From the NCBI GenBank assembly GCA_948505485.1, contig CAOPQH010000028.1:1-14945 (forward strand): a stretch of 14,945 nucleotides of DNA, written 5' to 3'. The DNA is from an uncultured Clostridia bacterium (GTDB lineage Bacteria > Bacillota > Clostridia > TANB77 > CAG-508). The translations under genes and the position numbers were made by a program. Under the pieces are notes generated by a model that ran no database searches, was not told where the DNA came from, and saw only the letters and a program-made list of their open reading frames with translations. This document shows, piece after piece, positions 5,645 to 12,254 of the stretch (within the stretch, counting starts at the first letter, position 1; each line of letters starts with the position of its first letter).

Positions 5645-7864
5645 CTACCTTCTTGCAAATTTCTTTTCAATATCTGTTTTTGTCATTTTTATAGCTGTAG
5701 GTCTTCCATGTGGACAAGTAAAAGGATTTGGCAATTTTAATAATTTATCCATAAGAGCCTCTACCTCTTCATTAGATAAAGCCATATTAGCTTTTACTGC
5801 TGACTTACAAGCTACTGTTGCTATAAATCTTTCTTCTTTTTCTTGTTTCGCTGTTCTTGCTACTGTATTTATTTCATCTAAAGTTTCTAAAAACAATTCT
5901 TTGGTGTCTAAATCAACACATATATCTGGTACACCTGATAATTTTATTGTGTTATCTCCAAATTCTTCTAATACAAAACCAGCTTTTTCAAACATTGTAT
6001 AGTTTTCTTTTGCAATATCCATTTCTTTATGTGTCAATGTTATTATATCTGGTAATAATAATAGTTGAGAATCTTTTACGTCTTCACTATAATAATTCTT
6101 CTTTACTTTTTCATACATAATTCTTTCATGTGCTGCATGTTGATCTATTATATAAAGTTCTTTATCCATTTCTATTATTATATAAGTTTTAAATGCTATG
6201 CCTATAAATTTATATATAGGTTTTTTGTATTCTTCTATCTCTTCGAAAACAGATACATTATTATCTTTTATAATATCCATTGCATCATATTCTTTTGTAT
6301 CTTTAACATTTTCTTCTTCAGAAATAGGATTTGTTCCAAACATCTTTGCATACATATTTCCAAAGTCTTCTGGATTATTATTTTCTAATTGCTGTAATTT
6401 TTCTAATTGTTCCTTCAATTTTTCTATGTTCTCATCTTGGTTTTCTTCTTGCTTAGAATCATCGCTGATTTCTATAGAATTACTAGTTTCTGTAATTTCA
6501 TTGTTTTCTATATTTTCTTTAATTTCTTGGTCTTTTATTTGTTCTATCTCTTGGTCTTTTATTTCTTCTATTTCTTGTCCTTGATTTTCAATATTTTTTT
6601 CTACACTATTTACTTCATTTTCTTCATTTACTTTTATTTCTTTTGGTTTTTCTATATTTGTTTTTTCATCTATCTCTTTTTGAAGTTTCTCTTTTAGATT
6701 CTTTAATTCATCTAATATTTTATCTGTTTTTAATGTTTCTTGATTGTTTTTTTGTATGATGTTTTTTCTATTAATTCCAAATAATCCTGTATTAAATTCA
6801 TTATTTTGATTTTTAGGATCAATTTCTTCATTACTAACTTCTTTTAAATTATTGTTTTCTGTATCTGCTACTAAATCTCCATTTAAAAGTGTATCTTTTA
6901 TTGAATGATATATTGCTTTAAATATTTTGTTTTCTTCTTGGAATCTAACTTCTAGTTTTGCAGGATGAACATTTACATCAACTTTGCTTGGATCTATTTT
7001 TATATCTAATACCACAAAAGCAAATTTCCCTATTGGTAACATTCCTTTATATGCTTGTTCTACTGATGCAGACAATGTTTTATCCTTTATATACCTTTGA
7101 TTTACAAAAAACAATTGATTAGATCTATTTGATCTTGCAATCTCTGGTTTTCCTATAACTCCTTTTATTTGTATATCTTCATACTTATAATCAACTGTTA
7201 AAGTTCCTTCAGTAATATCTTTTCCATAAATGCTATATATTACATTCTTTAACTCTCCACTTCCATTAGTTTGAATCACAGTCTTTCCTGTATTGATAAG
7301 CTTAAAAGAAATCTCTGGATGTACTAAAGCAATTCTTGTTATAATGTCTTCTATATATCCTGATTCTGTATAATCTTTTTTTAAGAACTTATATCTAACT
7401 GGTGTATTAAAAAATAAATTTTTTACTGTTATTGATGTTCCTACAGGACATCCTGTCTCTGTTTTTTCTAAAATTTCTCCACCTTCAATAATTACTTTAT
7501 ATCCATTATCATCTTCTTGTGTTTTAGAAATCATTTCTACATTAGCTATTGCTGCAATACTTGCTAAAGCCTCTCCTCTAAAACCCATAGAAGTAACTGT
7601 ATCTAAGTCTTCTGCAGATCTTATTTTACTTGTAGCATGTCTTTCAAATGCTATTTCTAAATCATCATTAGCAATTCCTTTACCATTATCTGTTACTTTT
7701 ATAAATGAAATTCCACCATTTTTTATTTCAACAGTTATATTTGTAGCTCCAGCATCTATTGAGTTTTCTACCATTTCTTTTATTACTGATGAAGGTCTTT
7801 CTATAACTTCTCCTGCAGCAATCTGATTTATTGTTAATTCATCTAATAAAACAATCTTTCCCAT
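5645..7864 (-). CDS. mutL: DNA mismatch repair protein MutL (endonuclease-type)
   Basis: MutL couples mismatch recognition by MutS to strand incision and removal. The N-terminal GHKL ATPase shows EMVENSIDAGA (about 30-40, with catalytic E30 and Mg-binding N34), DNGKGI from 59, GFRGEAL at 94-100 and GTSITVKNLFFNTPVRYKF. The C-terminal half has the metal-binding DQHAAHERIMYE at 574-585, the DQHA(X)2E(X)4E endonuclease motif, plus ACKSAVKAN from 685 and CPHGRP at 717-722, so it should nick DNA itself. At 739 residues it is long for the family because the linker (about 335-555) is expanded with acidic, Glu/Asn/Lys-rich sequence, including three 8-residue repeats of the type DQEIEQIK. ATG 7864 is chosen over one six codons earlier because GGAGG lies between them. 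mutS, its usual upstream neighbour, is not here. Confidence 0.95.
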   Translation of the reverse strand: MGKIVLLDELTINQIAAGEVIERPSSVIKEMVENSIDAGATNITVEIKNGGISFIKVTDNGKGIANDDLEIAFERHATSKIRSAEDLDTVTSMGFRGEALASIAAIANVEMISKTQEDDNGYKVIIEGGEILEKTETGCPVGTSITVKNLFFNTPVRYKFLKKDYTESGYIEDIITRIALVHPEISFKLINTGKTVIQTNGSGELKNVIYSIYGKDITEGTLTVDYKYEDIQIKGVIGKPEIARSNRSNQLFFVNQRYIKDKTLSASVEQAYKGMLPIGKFAFVVLDIKIDPSKVDVNVHPAKLEVRFQEENKIFKAIYHSIKDTLLNGDLVADTENNNLKEVSNEEIDPKNQNNEFNTGLFGINRKNIIQKNNQETLKTDKILDELKNLKEKLQKEIDEKTNIEKPKEIKVNEENEVNSVEKNIENQGQEIEEIKDQEIEQIKDQEIKENIENNEITETSNSIEISDDSKQEENQDENIEKLKEQLEKLQQLENNNPEDFGNMYAKMFGTNPISEEENVKDTKEYDAMDIIKDNNVSVFEEIEEYKKPIYKFIGIAFKTYIIIEMDKELYIIDQHAAHERIMYEKVKKNYYSEDVKDSQLLLLPDIITLTHKEMDIAKENYTMFEKAGFVLEEFGDNTIKLSGVPDICVDLDTKELFLETLDEINTVARTAKQEKEERFIATVACKSAVKANMALSNEEVEALMDKLLKLPNPFTCPHGRPTAIKMTKTDIEKKFARR
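6525..6596 (-). repeat. Three 24-bp tandem repeats inside the mutL linker
   Basis: The plus-strand unit beginning TCTTGGTCTTTTATTT recurs every 24 bp at 6525, 6549 and (diverged, TCTTGTCC) 6573. On the coding strand each unit encodes eight residues of the pattern (D/G)QEI(E/K)(E/Q)IK. It stays in frame and lies in the disordered linker, so copy number could vary without breaking the gene. Confidence 0.7.
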
Positions 7865-7896
7865 TTTTTCCTCCGTTTTCATTCAATTCAATATGA

Positions 7897-7926
7897 ATTA
7901 TATCATTTGTTGTTTTGTTTTGTATA
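7897..7926 (-). promoter_or_regulatory. Putative promoter of the mutL operon
   Basis: On the minus strand a perfect -10 TATAAT (7897-7902) lies 18 nt after TATACA (7921-7926), a four-of-six match to the -35 consensus. The leader to the mutL ATG would be about 25 nt. A 15-nt palindrome, AATTCA-ATA-TGAATT (7885-7899), overlaps the -10 and the likely start site. The AT-rich context makes chance matches easy. Confidence 0.4.
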
Positions 7927-7941
7927 GTGATTTCTTGAAAT

Positions 7942-7973
7942 TTGTAACACTTTTTTTTACTTAACATATTATA
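7942..7973 (+). promoter_or_regulatory. Putative sporulation-type promoter of the Cys-rich peptide pair
   Basis: TTGTAACA (7942-7949) and CATATTATA (7965-7973) are separated by 15 nt. CATA-N3-TA fits the -10 of mother-cell factor sigma-K, whose -35 is a short AC-containing element. Almost the same arrangement precedes the third Cys-rich peptide gene. The predicted start leaves a leader of about 45 nt. TAACATA is also directly repeated here at 7962 and 7974. The assignment to a sigma factor is inference. Confidence 0.35.
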
Positions 7974-8025
7974 TAACATACTAAGGAATAACTAAAACAA
8001 AACTTTAAGCAAGGAGGTACTACTT

Positions 8026-8142
8026 ATGTGTTGTGGCTGTAATGATGAAATTCTTTGGTTCATTATTCTTTTCTTACTTCTTTTCTGCGGATGTGGCAAC
8101 AACAGAGGGTGCTGTTGTCAAAACAACAATCCATGCTGCTAA
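8026..8142 (+). CDS. Tiny Cys-rich single-helix membrane peptide 1 (YjcZ-like in layout)
   Basis: A 38-residue peptide with 10 cysteines. It starts MCCGCNDE, has one hydrophobic helix (about residues 9-20, ILWFIILFLLLF), and ends with a Cys/Asn-rich tail containing CGCGNNRGCCC and a terminal PCC. AAGGAGG lies 8 nt before the ATG, as good a ribosome binding site as any in the window, so translation is likely despite the size. The layout (short N-terminus, one helix, Gly/Cys/Asn tail) recalls the YjcZ-type sporulation peptides of Firmicutes, but the Cys content is unusual and homology is not proven. It is the first of two co-directional genes; a terminator follows the second. Metal binding, or cross-linking by disulfides in a spore coat or envelope, is speculative. 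Confidence 0.7.
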   Translation: MCCGCNDEILWFIILFLLLFCGCGNNRGCCCQNNNPCC

Positions 8143-8182
8143 ATGTTAGAAAAGAATTTATGTTTGAAAGGGGGGATTTAAT

Positions 8183-8302
8183 ATGCCAGAAAACAGAGGA
8201 TGCGGTTGCGGTTTCGGATTTGGTAATGACTGCTGTTGGATAATTATTCTTATAATATTAATCTGCTGCTGTTGTGGTGGAAACCAAGGTGGATGTTGCT
8301 AA
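8183..8302 (+). CDS. Tiny Cys-rich single-helix membrane peptide 2 (YjcZ-like in layout)
   Basis: A 39-residue peptide with 10 cysteines. It starts MPENRGCGCGFGFGNDCC, continues with a helix (about 19-27, WIIILIILI), and finishes with four consecutive Cys and a GGNQGGCC tail. The start has an AAAGGGGGG purine run 6 nt upstream. The MPE-N/D-R opening is shared with the 54-residue peptide encoded at 14156-14320, and the Cys pattern with the peptide just upstream, so the three look like one family. It lies 40 nt after peptide 1 and 22 nt before a strong terminator. The other plus-strand frame overlapping both genes (about 8055-8243) lacks such features and is a shadow. The function is unknown; a sporulation or envelope role is inferred only from the resemblance to YjcZ-like peptides. 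Confidence 0.7.
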   Translation: MPENRGCGCGFGFGNDCCWIIILIILICCCCGGNQGGCC

Positions 8303-8324
8303 TAAATATTTGCCTTATTCACAT

Positions 8325-8355
8325 AAAAATCCCCCAGTATAACTGGGGGATTTTT
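8325..8355. terminator. Strong bidirectional terminator
   Basis: A perfect 14-bp stem (8325-8338 with 8342-8355) with loop ATA and a core of five G-C pairs has T-runs on both strands. It ends the plus-strand Cys-peptide pair and the convergent minus-strand protease/small-membrane-protein unit. Confidence 0.95.
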
Positions 8356-8391
8356 ATAATGCAGTAAAGCTATTTGAACTTCATATTATAG

Positions 8392-8586
8392 TTATTCTAT
8401 ATCTTCATTTTCTAAGTCTTGTACATTTTTATCTGTTTCTTCATAATTTGTAATTTCATTTTGTTCTAATGTTTCACTTTCTTGTTTTTGCTCATTATAT
8501 TTATATAATTTGAATATTCCAAATATTATTATTAAAAGTATACATATCATAGCTATTATTTTTAATATTTCTTTTTTACAATCCAT
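8392..8586 (-). CDS. Small acidic single-pass membrane protein downstream of the surface protease
   Basis: A 64-residue protein that I cannot assign to a family. A short basic N-terminus (MDCKKEILK) leads into one membrane helix (about residues 8-26), followed by a basic stop (KLYKY) and a strongly acidic tail rich in Glu, Asp, Asn and Gln. The charge distribution suggests either orientation is possible; Cys3 is not in a convincing lipobox. GAGGAGAG lies upstream of the ATG, and the gene begins 11 nt after the protease stop, so both are made from one transcript. It ends at the shared terminator. It might be an accessory, inhibitor or anchor for the protease, by position only. Confidence 0.65.
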   Translation of the reverse strand: MDCKKEILKIIAMICILLIIIFGIFKLYKYNEQKQESETLEQNEITNYEETDKNVQDLENEDIE

Positions 8587-8597
8587 ATTTCTCTCCT

Positions 8598-10757
8598 CTA
8601 TTTAATATCTTTCATTTTTCTAAATTTTATAAATACAATTACTCCAATTACTGCTATTAAAATAAAAGATACTATTATTTTTAGCTTTCCAGTATTTGGT
8701 AATATCTTATTAGCTGTTGTTGGGTCTTTTACTTCATTTGATTGTAATTTATTATTATTTAATTCTTTAGATTTTATTTCACCATCATTATCTGTGTTGG
8801 ACTTAACTTTTATTTCTTCATCATTTCCATCATCTTTTACTTTATATTTATCGTCTTCTGTATTTGTTTTGGCTTTTACTGTAATTTTACATGTAGCCGA
8901 TTTATTACTTCCATCTGTTGATGTTACAATTATATCTGTAGTTCCTTCTTTTATAGCTGTTATTATTCCAGTTGATGAAATAGTTGCTACTTTTTCATTA
9001 CTAGATTTCCATGTTACTTTTTGGTTTGTTGCATTTGTTGGATTAATTGTAGCTACTAAATTTTTAGTGTCTCCCACTTGCATAGTATCTGCCACTTTAT
9101 TTAGTGTTATACTGCTAACTTTAATATCTTTATCTTCTTCAAATGTAGTAAATGCTTTTATACATGCATTAGTATTTTTTAAATTTAAACTTTCAGACGT
9201 AAAATCTGTCCATTGATTTACACTTTGTGCAATAAAACTTTCTCCTTTATTGCTTGTTACAACATCCCAGTACGTTGATTCTTTTTCATTTGTTAACCAA
9301 TTATATTCTACAGGAACTTCAACTCCTTCTGAGTTACTGTATCTAGCTGCAACAACAAATTTATCTCCTGTTAATTTTACTGGTGATGATAATTTTATTG
9401 TATGATATCCCGATTCTAAAACTCCTGGTGTAGCAACTTTTTCAATTTTAGTTTTATCATCACTATTTGCATTTAAATAAATTTCTATATCACATGCATT
9501 AGCCACATAAATACTTATTTCATTTATATATTCACTATAATTCTTGTTGTCTTTAGGCATATTTGATTTATCCCTATCAAATACATTTGCTAAATATAAA
9601 GCTTTTAATTGTTCATCTTTTTCTTTACTGTTAAATGCCATTTTATTGCTACAACCATACTTATCATGTTGATATATAGTATCATAATTAATATCTTCAG
9701 TATTGCATATTCCCATAGGCATGTTTTCTATATTAACATCATCATAAGAAACATACATATATCCATCATTTAATTGCTTTTCTCCCCAAGAATTTAGGAC
9801 AATATATGCACCATCATTTTTAGGCTCTATTGCAAAATTAGACTTCGAATATGTATCATCCCAGCCTACTATTGTTAAAGCATGATCTGCTACTTCTTGT
9901 GCATCATTACAATAATATGCATAAGTTTTAGATGGAGTTTGATTTAATTTTTCTGTATTATAATATTTTTTTAAATTTTCATCTGAGTCTATTGCAGCAT
10001 ATGTGTAGGCTGTCACAGCTCCGTTTTCTTTTATGTGTTTTTTTATTGCTGTTCTAAGCATTTGAACATCTTTTTCTGAATATTCTTCTTCTCCTCCATC
10101 TGTATATTTATTTAATTTACCATTAGCATCATATTCTTTGTAAATTGAAGGAAATTCTGTATAATCTAAAACTTTTTTAGATACTTTTTTATTTATTTCC
10201 TTAATATCTATCTGATTTTCATTATTTTCAAATGGCATATCTTTTTCTAAAACCGGACCTGTTCCATTAACAAAATATGTAAATGCAATTATAGGATTTC
10301 CACCACTTTTAAGTTCTCTATTAAATCCCATTGGGTTTATTACATTATTCTTAAATGTTTTACTTGTAGCATAATCCATATGTCTTGCAGAATATAGTGG
10401 TGATTCTTTTTTACTTTTTATTGTTATATTTGTCTCTAAACAACTTATTGCAGAAAATGCCCAACAAGTATTTGTTGTTTGCTGATTTTTTACATTAACT
10501 TTTATATTGTCTTTTAAAAAATATTTTTCTTGCAGGCTATCTTTTAATTTACTAAACTTATTCTTGTTAGAATCTTTTATTCCTTCATTTATATTTATGC
10601 TATACATATTAGGTTGTATAGAATTATTTTTTTCTGTCTCTGATAATTGAGACCATCTTGTATATCTATCACTAATTATTGTTGCATTAGAAACATTCGT
10701 AATGCCTAATATTAACATTATTAAAATAATGCTAATTAAATATTTTTGTCTTTTCAT
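8598..10757 (-). CDS. Sortase-anchored papain-family (C1) surface protease with Ig-like domain
   Basis: A secreted cysteine protease of 719 residues. In order: signal peptide (about 1-25, MKRQKYLISIILIMLILGIT then NVSNA); papain-type catalytic domain (about 85-355) with Q92, nucleophile C98 in NTCWAFSA, H292 in DHALTIVGW and N322 in LNSWGE; a beta-rich region (about 380-537) of the lectin-like kind found behind such domains; a BIG2 Ig-like domain (about 546-627, ending SATCKITV); an acidic linker; and LPNTG at 686-690 with a hydrophobic helix and the basic tail KFRKMKDIK. The last is a canonical sortase signal, so the enzyme should be linked to peptidoglycan. ATG 10757 is chosen over one six codons earlier because GAGGAG lies between them. 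No sortase is in the window. All catalytic residues are present; the substrate is unknown. Confidence 0.9.
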   Translation of the reverse strand: MKRQKYLISIILIMLILGITNVSNATIISDRYTRWSQLSETEKNNSIQPNMYSININEGIKDSNKNKFSKLKDSLQEKYFLKDNIKVNVKNQQTTNTCWAFSAISCLETNITIKSKKESPLYSARHMDYATSKTFKNNVINPMGFNRELKSGGNPIIAFTYFVNGTGPVLEKDMPFENNENQIDIKEINKKVSKKVLDYTEFPSIYKEYDANGKLNKYTDGGEEEYSEKDVQMLRTAIKKHIKENGAVTAYTYAAIDSDENLKKYYNTEKLNQTPSKTYAYYCNDAQEVADHALTIVGWDDTYSKSNFAIEPKNDGAYIVLNSWGEKQLNDGYMYVSYDDVNIENMPMGICNTEDINYDTIYQHDKYGCSNKMAFNSKEKDEQLKALYLANVFDRDKSNMPKDNKNYSEYINEISIYVANACDIEIYLNANSDDKTKIEKVATPGVLESGYHTIKLSSPVKLTGDKFVVAARYSNSEGVEVPVEYNWLTNEKESTYWDVVTSNKGESFIAQSVNQWTDFTSESLNLKNTNACIKAFTTFEEDKDIKVSSITLNKVADTMQVGDTKNLVATINPTNATNQKVTWKSSNEKVATISSTGIITAIKEGTTDIIVTSTDGSNKSATCKITVKAKTNTEDDKYKVKDDGNDEEIKVKSNTDNDGEIKSKELNNNKLQSNEVKDPTTANKILPNTGKLKIIVSFILIAVIGVIVFIKFRKMKDIK

Positions 10758-10789
10758 ATTTCTCCTCTTTTCCATACAAATACATATTC

Positions 10790-10818
10790 AGTATATAATA
10801 AAAATAAATCTATTACAA
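10790..10818 (-). promoter_or_regulatory. Promoter of the surface protease gene, inside the preceding terminator
   Basis: TTGTAA (-35, 10813-10818) and TATACT (-10, 10790-10795) are spaced by exactly 17 nt on the minus strand. The -35 falls within one arm of the terminator stem of the upstream operon, so termination and initiation share the same bases. The start would be about 25 nt before the ATG at 10757. Confidence 0.55.
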
Positions 10819-10845
10819 TAATTTCATTTCATGTAATAGATTTAT
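10796..10845 (-). terminator. Rho-independent terminator after the SH3/cadherin-like gene
   Basis: A perfect 14-bp stem (10804-10817 with 10832-10845; loop of 14 nt) is followed on the minus strand by TTTT then ATTATA. It is AT-rich for a terminator stem but perfectly paired, and lies 26 nt after the stop of the 10872-12242 gene. Confidence 0.65.
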
Positions 10846-10871
10846 ATTGTTTTTGTAACATTTTTGTAAAA

Positions 10872-12242
10872 TTAAAAATGTTTTCCTTTAGTTTTTTTCA
10901 TTCTTCTTGGCTGTACTGGTGGCTCAATCTCTTTAGTTTTATTTTTTTCTATTTCTTCGTCAAATTGTTCTATTTGTGCAATTTTATCTTTATCTTTTTC
11001 TAATTCGTCAAATTTTTCATCTATTATAACATACCCATCTCTTCTGCTATATTCCTTTTCTTTATCTTTGTGTCTTAATGTTCTATACCTTAATATAAAC
11101 ATAATTATCATAACTATAGTTACAAAAATTATAATTCCTCTTATTATCCATTTTTTTATGTTTATATCATTATTTATTTTGTTTGTCTCGTCATTAAAGA
11201 TAGTTTGGTCAGGAGCTTCTTTTATCTCTTCTATATTTACTGTTATTTGATAAACTGCACTTCTTTCTGAAGCCGTATCAGTAACACTTATTCTTACTAT
11301 GTTTTTTCCTACAGCAAAGTCTTCATTTCCTAATATTTCTATTTTTGCAGTTTGTACATTTGCAACTGCTTCTTTTATATCTAGTTTTTTTATTTTATCT
11401 GTTGTGCTTATTGTATATTCATATATATCTGTGCTAAATTTTGGATTTAATTCTAAATCACTTATTTTTAATATATCTAATCCAAATGGAGTTTCTTCTT
11501 GATTTTCTTCTGTGGCTTCATTTGAAACTGATAAATATTCTGATTTTATATACCCCATTTTTCCATCATATTGAATTTTACTCCATCCATTACTACCAAT
11601 TCCTATTCTTGTAACTGTTTCTCCTTCTGATATTTTTCCTAACACAGACGAACTAGTTGAATATGAACTTCTAAAGTTTATTTTTTCTGTTACAGTAGCC
11701 ATTTCATTTACAGTTTTAAATGTAGGATCTTTTTCTGTAGAATTATTTGAGTTATTCTGATTACTATTTGAATTGCTTGACCTATTATTTGAATCATTAT
11801 TTGAGTTATTATTTGAATTAGAGTTTTGACTACTTGTTGCTCCATTTGATTGATTGCTTACTGTATTTTTTGCAACTGTTATTGATGTTGATTTACTAAC
11901 ATTTTGTGCATTATCAGCATTGATATCTGTCATATCTCCATTTAATGAAAACGTATATTTTTGTCCTACAGTACCTGCAGTAAATGTTATACTTTTTGAA
12001 GCTGAAGAATTTCCATTTTTATTTGTATAACCATATATTGTTTCATTTTTTCCATTTCCTGAAAATTTTAAATTCCAAGCTCCTGCTGTTACATTAGCTG
12101 TTACAGTTACTTTTTCTCCTGGCTTCGGATTAGTATTACTTACTGATATCTTAGCATTTGCTGCTTTTACATCACTTTGAAATAAGCATATAATTCCTAA
12201 TGATAATATTAGAATACTTATTACCTTTTTTATGTTTTTCAA
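10872..12242 (-). CDS. Membrane-anchored Ig-like / SH3 / cadherin-like surface protein
   Basis: A 456-residue mosaic protein. In order: signal peptide (1-28, ending VKAA); a beta-sandwich domain (about 30-123) opening ISVSNTNPKPGEKVTVTANV, of Ig- or cohesin-like character; a Ser/Asn linker (about 127-169) with long SN tracts; a bacterial SH3 domain (about 183-238, INFRSSYSTSSSVLGKISEG to MGYIKSEYLS); a cadherin-like beta-sandwich (about 253-336, LDILKISDLELNPKF then YEYTIS); a membrane helix (about 365-385); and a charged cytoplasmic tail with PPVQPRR near the end. SH3 domains of this kind bind peptidoglycan. The start is a TTG at 12242 with AAGGAGGT six nt upstream. It begins 12 nt after the stop of the dockerin glucosaminidase gene, forming an operon with it. 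The cytoplasmic tail hints at coupling to an internal partner; no enzyme motif is visible. Confidence 0.82.
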   Translation of the reverse strand: MKNIKKVISILILSLGIICLFQSDVKAANAKISVSNTNPKPGEKVTVTANVTAGAWNLKFSGNGKNETIYGYTNKNGNSSASKSITFTAGTVGQKYTFSLNGDMTDINADNAQNVSKSTSITVAKNTVSNQSNGATSSQNSNSNNNSNNDSNNRSSNSNSNQNNSNNSTEKDPTFKTVNEMATVTEKINFRSSYSTSSSVLGKISEGETVTRIGIGSNGWSKIQYDGKMGYIKSEYLSVSNEATEENQEETPFGLDILKISDLELNPKFSTDIYEYTISTTDKIKKLDIKEAVANVQTAKIEILGNEDFAVGKNIVRISVTDTASERSAVYQITVNIEEIKEAPDQTIFNDETNKINNDINIKKWIIRGIIIFVTIVMIIMFILRYRTLRHKDKEKEYSRRDGYVIIDEKFDELEKDKDKIAQIEQFDEEIEKNKTKEIEPPVQPRRMKKTKGKHF

Positions 12243-12254
12243 TTTTTTACCTCC

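Noticed and set aside
5857..6697. Several hydrophobic plus-strand frames opposite mutL
   Set aside because: They are antisense shadows of Glu/Lys-rich codons, without start signals or recognisable content.
7865..7882. Six-codon longer MutL start
   Set aside because: The ribosome binding site GGAGG lies inside the extension, so the downstream ATG at 7864 is used. The same reasoning removes six codons from the surface protease (10758-10775).
7885..7899. Palindrome AATTCA-ATA-TGAATT at the mutL promoter as an operator
   Set aside because: Only 6-bp arms made almost wholly of A and T; too likely by chance to call a regulator site.
8055..8243. 62-codon plus-strand frame over the two Cys-rich peptide genes
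   Set aside because: It lacks a ribosome binding site and overlaps both peptide genes, which each have good start signals and related compositions.
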